In this document: positions 8,371 through 16,710 of the stretch, piece by piece
Position numbering within the stretch: the first letter of the stretch is position 1
Layout: the number at the start of each line of letters is the position of its first letter
Assembly: GCF_002975205.1 (NCBI RefSeq)
Contig: NZ_PCOC01000002.1
Span: 883,001-947,000, forward strand
Direction of reading: 5' to 3'
DNA length: 64,000 nt
Source: Ochrobactrum vermis
GTDB taxonomy: Bacteria > Pseudomonadota > Alphaproteobacteria > Rhizobiales > Rhizobiaceae
Position numbers and translations under genes: made by a program
Notes under the pieces: generated by a model
Database searches by the model: none
The model's input: the letters and a program-made list of their open reading frames with translations, nothing else
Told to the model about the DNA's origin: nothing

Positions 8371-9609
8371 TTGGCCGAACTCGCGCCCCAAAGGTTACTC
8401 GACCATTATCTGAATATTTCCAGATTACTGGCCGGACAACTCGACTTCGATTCTATCATTCAGGCCGTGGCGGCAGAGATCACGCATATCCTGCCGTATG
8501 ACCATCTGGACGTCTGCATCAAGATGTTAGATGGAAAATTCCACATTGCCTACGAGGCTGGCATCGCCACCGCCTGGAGCCGCAACCCGCCAGCGCTTTT
8601 GTCCGGCAGTCCGATCCGCACGCTGTTGTCGGGCGAGGCGGGTTATCTTCTGACCGATGACGCACGCACGGATCCGCGCTTTCACTTCGAAGGTTCGTTT
8701 TCCAGTCCGATTATCGAACATGACCTGAAAGGGCGTCTGCATGTGCCTTTGAAGGCGCAGGGCGATATTATCGGCGCGCTGAGCTGTTCCAGTCTGACGC
8801 CAGCCTGCTATTCCAGGCGCGACGTGGAGAATGCGCAATCGATTGCCGATCTGCTTGCGCCTTATTTCTACGCAATCCGCGCCGCTGAGCAGGCCAAGCG
8901 TTCCGCCATTGTGGAAACTGAAGCACGAGCCCGCGAGGAAGGCTTGCGTTTCGGCGCTCTGAAACTGACCGAGGCTCTCGAGACCGAACGCCACCGCATC
9001 GGCATGGATTTGCACGACCAGACGCTGGCCGATCTGACCCGACTTGCCCGGCATGTGGAACGGCTTACGCATGTGCCGGATCTTTCCGGTGAACAGCTTG
9101 AGCCGCTGTTTCGCGGGCTCCAGCATTGCATGCACGATCTCAGGCAAATCATTGAGGAAGCAAAACCTTCCATCCTCCAGCTTTTCGGTTTCGTGCAGGC
9201 AACAGAAAATCATCTTGGCCGTTCAGTGCGTGACAGCGGTTCGTCGATCGAATGGACGTTGGATGACCGCAGCGACGGCATGGCTGATCGGCTGGAAGAA
9301 ACGGTTGCAACCTCGCTGTTCCGCATTGTGCAGGAAGCTATCAACAATACGATCCGCCACGCCCATGCCAGCCAGTTGCTTGTGACGTTTCGCGACAAAG
9401 GCGGTCGTCTTCTCGTCGAAGTCGCGGATAATGGTATAGGCATGGATCGTCAGGTGCAGCGACCGAGTGTTGGGCATGGCATTGATAATATGCGTACGCG
9501 TGCGCGATTGATCTCTGCAAGTTTCGCTATCAGGAAGAACGGGGAAAGTGGCGGCACAAGTGTGACGATCCATCTCCCCGCAGAGATGTGCCGGAAGGCC
9601 GGAGGGTAA
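8371..9609 (+). CDS. Soluble GAF-domain histidine kinase (NarX/DegS-like, HisKA_3)
   Basis: A 412-residue sensor kinase with no membrane segment, so cytoplasmic. A GAF domain occupies about residues 20-175. The dimerisation and phosphoacceptor helix contains ERHRIGMDLHDQT, with the likely phosphorylated His215. The ATPase domain has N-box QEAINNTIRHAHA (321-333), G1 DNGIGM (353-358) and G2 GHGIDNM (368-374). The start is TTG at 8371 with a strong GGAGGAG ribosome site. It sits one base before its response regulator gene and divergent from a sugar ABC operon, suggesting control of that operon. The GAF ligand is unknown. Confidence 0.9.
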   Translation: MAELAPQRLLDHYLNISRLLAGQLDFDSIIQAVAAEITHILPYDHLDVCIKMLDGKFHIAYEAGIATAWSRNPPALLSGSPIRTLLSGEAGYLLTDDARTDPRFHFEGSFSSPIIEHDLKGRLHVPLKAQGDIIGALSCSSLTPACYSRRDVENAQSIADLLAPYFYAIRAAEQAKRSAIVETEARAREEGLRFGALKLTEALETERHRIGMDLHDQTLADLTRLARHVERLTHVPDLSGEQLEPLFRGLQHCMHDLRQIIEEAKPSILQLFGFVQATENHLGRSVRDSGSSIEWTLDDRSDGMADRLEETVATSLFRIVQEAINNTIRHAHASQLLVTFRDKGGRLLVEVADNGIGMDRQVQRPSVGHGIDNMRTRARLISASFAIRKNGESGGTSVTIHLPAEMCRKAGG

Positions 9610-9610
9610 A

Positions 9611-10369
9611 ATGCATGTTCTGATCGTGGAAGATGATCCATTGCATCGCGCCTATCTCGGCGAAGCCGTGCGGGCAGCACTGCCTGAGTGCAGTGACATC
9701 CTTGAAGCCGATAACGGATCGGCGGGCGAAAAACTGGCGCGCCAGCATCGCGCGGCCCACATTGTCATGGATTTGCAGATGAACGGTCGCAACGGCATCG
9801 AGGCGGCGCGCACCATCTGGAAGGAAAACCCCGAAACCCGCATTCTGTTCTGGTCGAATTATGCCGATGAGGCCTATGTGCGCGGCGTGTCGCGCATCGT
9901 GCCGGAGGGTGCGGCCTATGGCTATGTGCTGAAATCGGCTTCCGACGACAAGCTGCGTCTGGCGCTGCGCAGCATTTTCGTCGAGGCGCAATGCGTGATC
10001 GACCGTGAGGTGCGCGGTCTGCAACAAAAGAGCCTCGGTCATGCCAGCGGTTTCAGCGAAAGCGAATATGAAATTCTGGTCGATATCGCACTGGGCCTGA
10101 CGGATCGTGTCATTGCCCGTCGCCGCAATCTGTCACTGAGAAGCGTCCAGAACAGATTGCAGCAACTCTATGAAAAGCTGGGCGTTTATCAGGAGAAGGG
10201 GGAGCCCGACGAGGGGCGTTTCAACCTCCGGGCTCGTGCCGTGACTGTTGCACTCTTGCGCAAGCTTTTGAACTACAGCGCACTGGAACGTGCCGAAATC
10301 GAGCTTAACGACTGGATTACAGCATCGGCCCGAAAATCGGATTCGATTTTCGGAAAGCACGATGCGTAG
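9611..10369 (+). CDS. LuxR/NarL-type response regulator
   Basis: A 252-residue protein with an N-terminal receiver domain: acidic pocket E7-D8-D9, phosphoacceptor Asp54 in IVMDLQM and conserved Lys108. A LuxR-like helix-turn-helix spans about residues 148-195 (ESEYEILVDIALGLTDRVIARRRNLS), with the recognition helix LSLRSVQNRLQQLYEKL. It is transcribed with the GAF histidine kinase just upstream. The last dozen or so codons run through a dispersed palindromic repeat (10330-10353), so the C-terminal tail ASARKSDSIFGKHDA is probably repeat-derived. Likely target: the paired palindromes at 8264-8300. Confidence 0.9.
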   Translation: MHVLIVEDDPLHRAYLGEAVRAALPECSDILEADNGSAGEKLARQHRAAHIVMDLQMNGRNGIEAARTIWKENPETRILFWSNYADEAYVRGVSRIVPEGAAYGYVLKSASDDKLRLALRSIFVEAQCVIDREVRGLQQKSLGHASGFSESEYEILVDIALGLTDRVIARRRNLSLRSVQNRLQQLYEKLGVYQEKGEPDEGRFNLRARAVTVALLRKLLNYSALERAEIELNDWITASARKSDSIFGKHDA

Positions 10370-10420
10370 ATTCATTAGGTTGGAGCGTCCTTTGTGCGTC
10401 CGAAAGGACGCACGGCGCTC
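10330..10420. repeat. Dispersed palindromic repeat pair (rhizobial/Brucella intergenic type)
   Basis: Two hairpins in tandem. The first (10330-10353) is a perfect ten-base-pair stem CCGAAAATCG with a GATT loop. The second (10394-10413) is an eight-base-pair stem GTGCGTCC closed by a GAAA tetraloop, enclosed by GAGCG/CGCTC (10383-10387 and 10416-10420). The style (AGAGCG ends, CGAAAAT core) matches short palindromic repeats scattered through Brucella and related genomes; a relative lies at 17987-18020. It overlaps the end of the response regulator gene and abuts the stop of the convergent dehydrogenase, where it may terminate transcription. Confidence 0.6.
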
Positions 10421-11541
10421 TAACCGACAGCCGCTTTCAGGCGGCGCTGCTCGAGATTGAGGCCGAGTTCCTCCGCACGGGCGATGACCGGAGCGAAGCG
10501 ACGGCGCTTCTTTTCTTCGTGGTTGGAAGCAATGTCTGCGATGCGGTGCTTGAGAAATGGGTTGAGAAACCGATCCCGCACCGAAGCCACATAGGCTTCC
10601 GCCTGTTCACCAAGGCCATCCGCTGCAAAAACCGGCAGGACTTCTTCGCGCCAGACAGCTTCCAGTTCATTGCGGATCGTCTCGTCCTGCATGGCTTCCA
10701 GCACGATTTCGTCTTTTGGACGCCCACCTATCAGCCATTGCTCCGCGATGAATGTATGGCCAAGATTGAGCAGATAGAGCTTCAGGTGCTCGTAACGTGC
10801 AAGATCGTCGGTGACGACGATATCGTCGTGTTCGCAAGGGAGCGTCAGGCCATCTGCTTTCTCGATGGCCCATAGCGCATAAGGCTCGGCGATAGCGCCG
10901 ATTGGCTCTATGGGTTCGGAAACGATGCGATCGACAAGACTGTTGGCAAAGACGCAGCGGGTTTCGAGCCATTGCACGAAATTGTCGGGCAGTTTCCAGT
11001 TGTGGGCCAGATCGATGAGGATTGAGCGCAGCTTGTCGCCATTGCGCGAGATTAGTTCACAGGGAAACACCGACAGTGGTGCATCGGAATTGTGTTGCCA
11101 GCGATGATGCAGGAGCACCAGAAGCTTGGCCGGAAAGCTCTTTGGCAAGGCATCCGGGTTGGCGAGAAGCGAGCTGTCATCGCTCATGTCGAGCTCGTAG
11201 CCCTTGTCGCCAGTGTTGGAAAGAATCACATCGACGGTGGTGCCGAGATCGAGAATCGCCGCCCAGTCGTCATGCGCGGAAAAGGCAGCGGTAACGCCCT
11301 TTGCCTGATGGATCTTCTCGGAGGGCTTGCCGTCGATGAGTCCACGGATCTTCACCGGATAGCCGGTATTTTCGTTCAAAGCCGCAATACGCTGGCTGCT
11401 CTGCGGGTTTGAAGTCGTCTGCACAACGGCAATCGTTCCGATGGCTTTTCCGTTCGAAAGCGCTTCCGAAACAAAGAAATCGGCATGAGCCAACAGAAAG
11501 CGGCTGGTTCCGAACTGCAGTATCGCGGGCTTCTCGTGCAT
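10420..11541 (-). CDS. Mannitol dehydrogenase family protein (tagaturonate reductase/UxaB-like)
   Basis: A 373-residue NAD-dependent polyol/uronate dehydrogenase. The N-terminal Rossmann part begins ILQFGTSRFLLAHADFFVSEAL, and VDVILSNTGDKGYELD and FPCELISRNGDKLRSILIDLA match the family. The catalytic region GHTFIAEQWLIGG contains the usual KLYLLNLGHT sequence. The start is ATG 11541, with GGGAGAAAG upstream. In hexuronate pathways this family reduces tagaturonate to altronate or fructuronate to mannonate. The adjacent altronate-type dehydratase and FadR regulator favour a uronate role, but mannitol-type substrates cannot be excluded. Confidence 0.82.
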   Translation of the reverse strand: MHEKPAILQFGTSRFLLAHADFFVSEALSNGKAIGTIAVVQTTSNPQSSQRIAALNENTGYPVKIRGLIDGKPSEKIHQAKGVTAAFSAHDDWAAILDLGTTVDVILSNTGDKGYELDMSDDSSLLANPDALPKSFPAKLLVLLHHRWQHNSDAPLSVFPCELISRNGDKLRSILIDLAHNWKLPDNFVQWLETRCVFANSLVDRIVSEPIEPIGAIAEPYALWAIEKADGLTLPCEHDDIVVTDDLARYEHLKLYLLNLGHTFIAEQWLIGGRPKDEIVLEAMQDETIRNELEAVWREEVLPVFAADGLGEQAEAYVASVRDRFLNPFLKHRIADIASNHEEKKRRRFAPVIARAEELGLNLEQRRLKAAVG

Positions 11542-11749
11542 GACTTTCTCCCATAAATCGTTGGTTTTAACTAAGCGATGCAAGTCAAATTGGTCAAGCC
11601 AGTAGGAATCTTTATCGAAGGATTGGTTCGGTTCTGCACGCTGAAATGCGCGATTTGCCGCAATTCATCTGGTTTTTGTACGTATTGCACTTCATCCGGC
11701 TTGGAAATATGGTAAGGCCAATTCGAGGAGAGGCGGATTTGGGAGCACA
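11542..11749. promoter_or_regulatory. Divergent promoter region with candidate GntR/FadR operator
   Basis: About 200 bases separate the UxaB-like gene (minus) from the FadR-type regulator (plus). TTGGTTTTAACTAA at 11561-11574 is an imperfect inverted repeat with TTGGT and ACTAA arms, loosely resembling uronate-pathway GntR operators. It lies about 20 bases upstream of the minus-strand start, in a repressor-compatible position. Evidence is weak. Confidence 0.35.
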
Positions 11750-12457
11750 ATGAGCGACTTTACGGCAACAGCGGAACCCCGCAGGCTTTATCAGCAAATT
11801 GCAGACCGGGTGAGGAGCCTCATTCAGGATGGCCAGTTTCCTGCAGGCAGCAGACTGCCGGCTGAGCGCGAACTTGCGCAGCAGCTCGGTGTGTCACGTC
11901 CTTCGCTGCGCGAGGCGCTGATTGCACTCGAAATCGCCGGTAGCGTCGAAATCCGCATGGGCTCCGGCATCTATGTCACTGCAGAGTCGGAAAAGCGCTC
12001 GCTTTCGCATGGAGGCTCCATCGGCGAGAGCCCGCTTGAAATCATGCAGGCGCGTGAAATGGTTGAAGGCAGCGTGGTTGTCACGGCCTGCGCGCGTATG
12101 ACGCCTGAAACATTGGTCGAATTGCGGGCAACGATCGACGCCATGAAGGTGAATGTCGATGCCGGGCGCAAGGCGATGGAACTCGACAGGCAGTTCCACC
12201 TGCTCATTGCGGAGCAATCGGGTAATTCTGTGCTGGTGCGCATTGTGCGCGATCTTTTCGACGAGCGGCATAGCCCGCTGACGTCGCATATCAGGACGCG
12301 CTTCGAAACCAACGATACATGGGCTCTGGCACTGGCCGAGCACGAAGCCATTTACGCGGCGCTGGAATCGAGGGATCCGCTTCAGGCGCAGGCAGCCATG
12401 CGAACGCATCTGGATCGATCCAAGCAGCGTTGGATGGATAACGAACCCCGCGACTGA
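11750..12457 (+). CDS. FadR/GntR-family transcriptional regulator
   Basis: A 235-residue regulator with an N-terminal winged helix-turn-helix (about residues 14-77; FPAGSRLPAERELAQQLGVS then RPSLREALIALEIAG) and a C-terminal FCD helical ligand-binding domain. The metal/ligand positions typical of FCD are visible in ELDRQFHLLIAEQSGN and ALAEHEAIYAALESRDP. UxuR and ExuR belong to this family and sense hexuronates. It is divergent from the UxaB-like gene and 34 bases upstream of the dehydratase, so it probably regulates this sugar-acid cluster. Confidence 0.9.
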   Translation: MSDFTATAEPRRLYQQIADRVRSLIQDGQFPAGSRLPAERELAQQLGVSRPSLREALIALEIAGSVEIRMGSGIYVTAESEKRSLSHGGSIGESPLEIMQAREMVEGSVVVTACARMTPETLVELRATIDAMKVNVDAGRKAMELDRQFHLLIAEQSGNSVLVRIVRDLFDERHSPLTSHIRTRFETNDTWALALAEHEAIYAALESRDPLQAQAAMRTHLDRSKQRWMDNEPRD

Positions 12458-12491
12458 ATAGCCGGGACGATTTGGGAGTGAGGTCAGACAC

Positions 12492-14036
12492 ATGAATGAA
12501 TCCGTTGCTACAGCGGTTGCGCCGGTTATTCTGCTGCATCCATCGGATGACGTTGCGGTTGCGCGCATTTCGGTTCGCGCGGGCGATCCGATCGGCCTCG
12601 ACGGGATCAAGGCCCGCGAACTGATCGGACGCGGGCACAAGGTTGCCATTCGCGATATTTCTGAAGGCAAGGAAGTCCTGAAATACGGTCAGGTGATCGG
12701 CATTGCGACGAAGGATATTGCGCAAGGCGAGCATGTGCATCTGCAGAACCTTGCCATGCTGCCCTCCGAACACGAGCATCAATTCTCCATCGATATTGAA
12801 GAGCGCGGCATGTTGCCTGAGGCAGAACGCCGCCATTTCATGGGCTTTGACCGGGGCGCAGGCGGTGTTGGCACGCGCAATTTCATCGGCGTGATTTCGT
12901 CGGTCAATTGTTCGGCTACTGTGTCCCGATACATCGCTGATTATTTCAACCGCATGGGTGGTCTTGACGGCTTCGACAATGTCGATGGCGTTGTGGCGCT
13001 GACGCATGGCAGCGGTTGCGCACTCAACACCAAGTCGGAAGGCTATCGCCTTTTGACGCGCACCATTCAGGGCTATGCCAAACATCCGAATTTCGGCGGC
13101 ATATTGCTGATCGGGCTTGGCTGCGAAACCAACCAGATCGCGCCGATCCTGGAACATTATCGCATGGAAGAAGGCTCGCGCCTGCGCACCATGACGATCC
13201 AGCAGCACGGCGGCACGCGCAAGACCATCGATCATGCGATTGCCGAGATCAAGGAAATGCTGCCGCTGGTCAATTCGGCGGTGCGCACCAAGCAGCCCCT
13301 GTCGAAGCTGAAAGTGGCGCTGGAATGCGGCGGCTCGGACGGCTATTCCGGCATTTCGGCCAATCCGGCATTGGGTTATGCCTCGGACCTTATCGTGCGC
13401 AATGGCGGTACGACCGTTCTGTCGGAAACACCGGAAATCTACGGCGCTGAGCATCTTTTGACGCGTCGTGCAGTAACACCTGCCGTTGCCGAAAAACTGT
13501 TGCAGCGCATCGACTGGTGGCGTGACTACACAGCGCGCAATGGCGACGAACTCAACAACAATCCGTCGCATGGCAACAAGCTCGGCGGGCTGACGACTAT
13601 TCTTGAAAAGTCGCTCGGCGCGGTTGCCAAGGGTGGTTCCATGCCGCTCAAGGCCGTCTATGAATTTGCCGAAACCGTCACCGAGCCGGGCTTCGTATTC
13701 ATGGACACGCCAGGTTACGATCCCGTCGCGGTGACCGGACAGGTTGCCGGCGGCTGCAACGTCATCTGCTTCACCACGGGCCGCGGTTCGGTTTCCGGCT
13801 TCAAGCCTTCACCTTGCATCAAGATCGCCACGAATTCCGAAATGTACGAGCACATGAAGGAAGACATGGACATCAATTGCGGCGGCATCGTTACTGGCGA
13901 CGAGACTATCGAACAGTCCGGCGCACGTATGTTCGAACATATCATCGCGGTCGCATCCGGCGAGAAAACCTTGAGTGAAGTCTATGACTATGGCGACAAC
14001 GAATTCGTACCATGGCAGGTCGGCGCCGTAACCTGA
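12492..14036 (+). CDS. uxaA: UxaA-family sugar-acid dehydratase (altronate/galactarate type)
   Basis: A 514-residue protein with an N-terminal SAF domain (about residues 12-95) fused to the large UxaA/GarD catalytic part. Visible hallmarks are GGVGTRNFIGVISSVNCSAT, THGSGCALN, LIGLGCETNQI, ALECGGSDGYSGISANPA and FTTGRGSVSGFKPSPCIKI. These Cys and His residues bind iron. The enzyme dehydrates D-altronate to 2-keto-3-deoxygluconate, or D-galactarate in GarD; the two are hard to separate by eye. The neighbouring UxaB-like enzyme favours altronate. Confidence 0.88.
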   Translation: MNESVATAVAPVILLHPSDDVAVARISVRAGDPIGLDGIKARELIGRGHKVAIRDISEGKEVLKYGQVIGIATKDIAQGEHVHLQNLAMLPSEHEHQFSIDIEERGMLPEAERRHFMGFDRGAGGVGTRNFIGVISSVNCSATVSRYIADYFNRMGGLDGFDNVDGVVALTHGSGCALNTKSEGYRLLTRTIQGYAKHPNFGGILLIGLGCETNQIAPILEHYRMEEGSRLRTMTIQQHGGTRKTIDHAIAEIKEMLPLVNSAVRTKQPLSKLKVALECGGSDGYSGISANPALGYASDLIVRNGGTTVLSETPEIYGAEHLLTRRAVTPAVAEKLLQRIDWWRDYTARNGDELNNNPSHGNKLGGLTTILEKSLGAVAKGGSMPLKAVYEFAETVTEPGFVFMDTPGYDPVAVTGQVAGGCNVICFTTGRGSVSGFKPSPCIKIATNSEMYEHMKEDMDINCGGIVTGDETIEQSGARMFEHIIAVASGEKTLSEVYDYGDNEFVPWQVGAVT

Positions 14037-14074
14037 TCCCCTTGTGTTTAATGATGACTGACAGGAATAATTCG

Positions 14075-15091
14075 ATGGTCAAAGCTCTGCGTATCGAGAG
14101 CGAAAACGTCACACGTTTTGCTGAAATCGACGAAGCGCCCTTGCTGGCGGGTCATGTCCGTGTGCGGGTTCGGCATGTCGGTCTGTGCGGCAGTGATTTG
14201 AACACCTTCAAAGGGCTTAATCCGCTGGTTCAGCTGCCACGTATTCCGGGGCATGAAATCGGCGGTGAGATCATGGAAGCTGGAGAGGGCGTCAGCGCCG
14301 CCTACACCAAGGGTAAGCGGGTTATCGTGCTGCCCTATACGAATTGCGGCGAGTGCTCGTCCTGCCGCAAAGGTCGGCTCAATGCGTGCCGTTATAACAA
14401 GACGCTCGGTGTGCAGCAAAATGGCGGTCTGGCGGACCAGATTGTGCTGCCTGCTGAAAAGCTGATCCTCAATGATACGCTGGCGCCTCGTCATCTGGCG
14501 CTGGTCGAGCCGCTTTCGGTTGGGTTCCATGCCGTCGAGCGCGGGCGTGTTCAGGCAGGCGATACGGTCGCTGTACTGGGTTGCGGTATGATCGGCATGG
14601 GCGTTCTCATCGGCGCGCTTGCACGCGGCGCCAAGGTCATCGCCATTGATCCGAGTGCCGAAAAGCGCGAACTGGCATTGCAATTCGGTGCATCGCATGC
14701 TCTGCCGGGCGGTGAGGATGTTGTCGCGAAGGTTCAGGAACTGACCAACGACGATGGTGTGGATGTGGCTTTTGAAGCGGTCGGCCTGCCGATCACCTTC
14801 ACGCAGGCTGTCGATCTGGCAGGTTTTGCGGGCCGGGTGGTTTATGTCGGTTATTCCAAGGCGCCGGTCACCTATCAGACGCAGTTCTTCAACCTGAAGG
14901 AACTCGACATCATGGGATCGCGCAATGCGACGCTCGCGGATTTCGAGGCCGTCATCGCGCATCTGGAAAAGCTTGGGGCGGATGCCGACAAGCTGATCTC
15001 GAAGGTATTTCCGTTCGATGAAGCTGAAGCGGCGCTTCCCTACTGGGATGGCGACCGCAACGTTTTGAAAATCATCATCGAGCACGACTGA
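14075..15091 (+). CDS. Zinc-dependent medium-chain alcohol/polyol dehydrogenase
   Basis: A 338-residue MDR-family enzyme with both zinc sites intact: catalytic Cys38, His60, Glu61 (GLCGSD and IPGHE) and structural Cys91, Cys94, Cys97, Cys105. The NAD-binding fold is VAVLGCGMIGMGVLIGALA. ATG 14075 is chosen because AGGAA precedes it and conserved sequence begins there; earlier in-frame starts overlap the dehydratase gene. Similar genes next to uxaA oxidise L-galactonate, L-gulonate or L-idonate at C5. It is 38 bases after the dehydratase and upstream of a TRAP importer, so it likely acts on the imported sugar acid. Confidence 0.86.
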   Translation: MVKALRIESENVTRFAEIDEAPLLAGHVRVRVRHVGLCGSDLNTFKGLNPLVQLPRIPGHEIGGEIMEAGEGVSAAYTKGKRVIVLPYTNCGECSSCRKGRLNACRYNKTLGVQQNGGLADQIVLPAEKLILNDTLAPRHLALVEPLSVGFHAVERGRVQAGDTVAVLGCGMIGMGVLIGALARGAKVIAIDPSAEKRELALQFGASHALPGGEDVVAKVQELTNDDGVDVAFEAVGLPITFTQAVDLAGFAGRVVYVGYSKAPVTYQTQFFNLKELDIMGSRNATLADFEAVIAHLEKLGADADKLISKVFPFDEAEAALPYWDGDRNVLKIIIEHD

Positions 15092-15194
15092 AATCGAAGC
15101 GGGCTTCCACGCCCGGGAAGGAACGGCGTGGAAAACCTGCGGAGGAAACCGGCCACAAGGCCAATTGTTAATGACCCCATACGGGAGGATACCG

Positions 15195-16169
15195 ATGAAG
15201 AAACTCGTTACCGGCATGATCGCCGCCAGCATGTTGCTGGCAGGAAGCATGGCTGCTTATGCTGCCAATGTGTCGATCAAGGTTGCCTATGAAAACAACC
15301 CCGGCGAGCCTTTCGATGAGGTAATGCATTACTGGAAAGACGATCTTGCCAAGCGCAGCAACGGCGAAATCACGCTCGAACTCTATCCAAGCTCGCAGCT
15401 CGGTTCCAAGAAGGATGTGACCGAACAGGCCATGATGGGCCTCAACGTCGTAACCATTTCCGATGTTGGCTTTCTGGCCGAATACGATCCCGATCTTGGT
15501 GTGCTCTACGGCCCGTTCCTGACCGACGACCCGGCACAGCTCTTCAAGGTTTATGATGGTCCCTGGTTCAAGGAAAAGAGCGAAGAGCTGAAGAAGAAGG
15601 GCATTCACATCGTAATGCCGAACTATCTCTATGGCATTCGTCAGATCATTTCCAAGAAGCCGATCCGTACGCCGGACGACCTCAAGGGCATGAAGATCCG
15701 CGTGCCGAACAATGTCATGCAGATCAAGACCTTTGAGGCCATGGGCGCGACCCCGACCCCGATGCCGCTGGGCGAAACCTTCCCGGCACTGGCGCAGGGC
15801 GTGATCGACGGCGTTGAGAACCCGATTTCGGTTCTTTACGGCCAGAAGTTCCAGGAAGAAGCCAAGTATCTGAGCAAGGTCGGCTATCTGACCAATGTGG
15901 CGCTCATTGTCGGCGGTGAAGCCTTCTTCTCGACGCTGCCGGAAGATCAGCTCAAGATGATCCACGAGTCTGCATATGATGCAGGCCTCTACAGCCAGAA
16001 GCTGACGATCGAAAAAGACAATGAAATGATCGAAAAGATGAAGGAAGCGGGTGTCGAGGTCATCGATGTCGACCGCGCTCCTTTCAAGGCGCTTGCTGAA
16101 AAGGTCTACACCCAGTTTCCAGAATGGTCGCCTGGTCTTTATGAAAAGATCAAGGCCGAGCTGAACTGA
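15195..16169 (+). CDS. TRAP transporter substrate-binding protein (DctP family)
   Basis: A 324-residue periplasmic protein with a Sec signal (MKKLVTGMIAASMLLAGSM, cleavage after AYA near residue 25). The mature protein shows the DctP fold: NGEITLELYPSSQLGSKKD early on, MKIRVPNNVMQIKTFEAMGA with the conserved arginine that salt-bridges the substrate carboxylate, and PLGETFPALAQGVIDGVENP. A GGGAGG ribosome site precedes ATG 15195. It is the first gene of a complete dctPQM-type operon, and its location next to uronate enzymes suggests a sugar-acid ligand. Confidence 0.92.
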   Translation: MKKLVTGMIAASMLLAGSMAAYAANVSIKVAYENNPGEPFDEVMHYWKDDLAKRSNGEITLELYPSSQLGSKKDVTEQAMMGLNVVTISDVGFLAEYDPDLGVLYGPFLTDDPAQLFKVYDGPWFKEKSEELKKKGIHIVMPNYLYGIRQIISKKPIRTPDDLKGMKIRVPNNVMQIKTFEAMGATPTPMPLGETFPALAQGVIDGVENPISVLYGQKFQEEAKYLSKVGYLTNVALIVGGEAFFSTLPEDQLKMIHESAYDAGLYSQKLTIEKDNEMIEKMKEAGVEVIDVDRAPFKALAEKVYTQFPEWSPGLYEKIKAELN

Positions 16170-16239
16170 TCCATCCTTATTCGGATATTGCCATGTCGCG
16201 GTTTTGCCGCGGCATGGCTCGTTCATGGAATTCAATCCG

Positions 16240-16710
16240 ATGAAATACTTTGAAAAACTGATCGAATGGCTGGCTGCTGCCCCGCTATTGATCCTGCTTG
16301 CGATGTTCAACGTCGCCGTTGTCATGCGCTACTGGATGCATCAGCCGTTACAATGGACCGAGGAAATGGCCGGTCTGTTGATGATCTGGATCGTGATGCT
16401 CGGCAGCGTCGCCGCAGAACGCAGCAATCAGCATCTTGCCATCCCGATGCTTGTGGATCTGCTTTCGGAAAAGGTTCGCGATGTCGTCAATGCGATTGTC
16501 GCCATCCTGTCAGGACTGTTCCTGCTGTACGTTTCCTATGCCGGTTACAAGCTTGCGATTGCGGCTCAGTTCAAAGTGACTGATGTGCTGCGGGTTTCCT
16601 ATTACTGGATCGATATCGCCGTGCCTGTCGGCTTCGTGATTATTGCTCTTTATATGTTCGCAGGCGCATTCAAATCCTTGCGCGCCGCTTTTGCGGGAGG
16701 CAAGGCATGA
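16240..16710 (+). CDS. TRAP transporter small permease (DctQ family)
   Basis: A protein of about 156 residues with four transmembrane segments, the normal DctQ topology; QWTEEMAGLLMIWIVMLGSV is the family core around the second helix. The ATG at 16240 is preferred because a GGAA lies about eight bases upstream; an ATG at 16225 would add five residues. The stop overlaps the start of the large permease gene. It pairs with DctM to carry out sodium-driven uptake. Confidence 0.88.
   Translation: MKYFEKLIEWLAAAPLLILLAMFNVAVVMRYWMHQPLQWTEEMAGLLMIWIVMLGSVAAERSNQHLAIPMLVDLLSEKVRDVVNAIVAILSGLFLLYVSYAGYKLAIAAQFKVTDVLRVSYYWIDIAVPVGFVIIALYMFAGAFKSLRAAFAGGKA

Noticed and set aside
12291-13571. A 426-codon minus-strand frame across the dehydratase gene
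   Set aside because: Lies wholly opposite FadR and UxaA-type genes that have clear conserved motifs; the translated sequence looks like a shadow frame.
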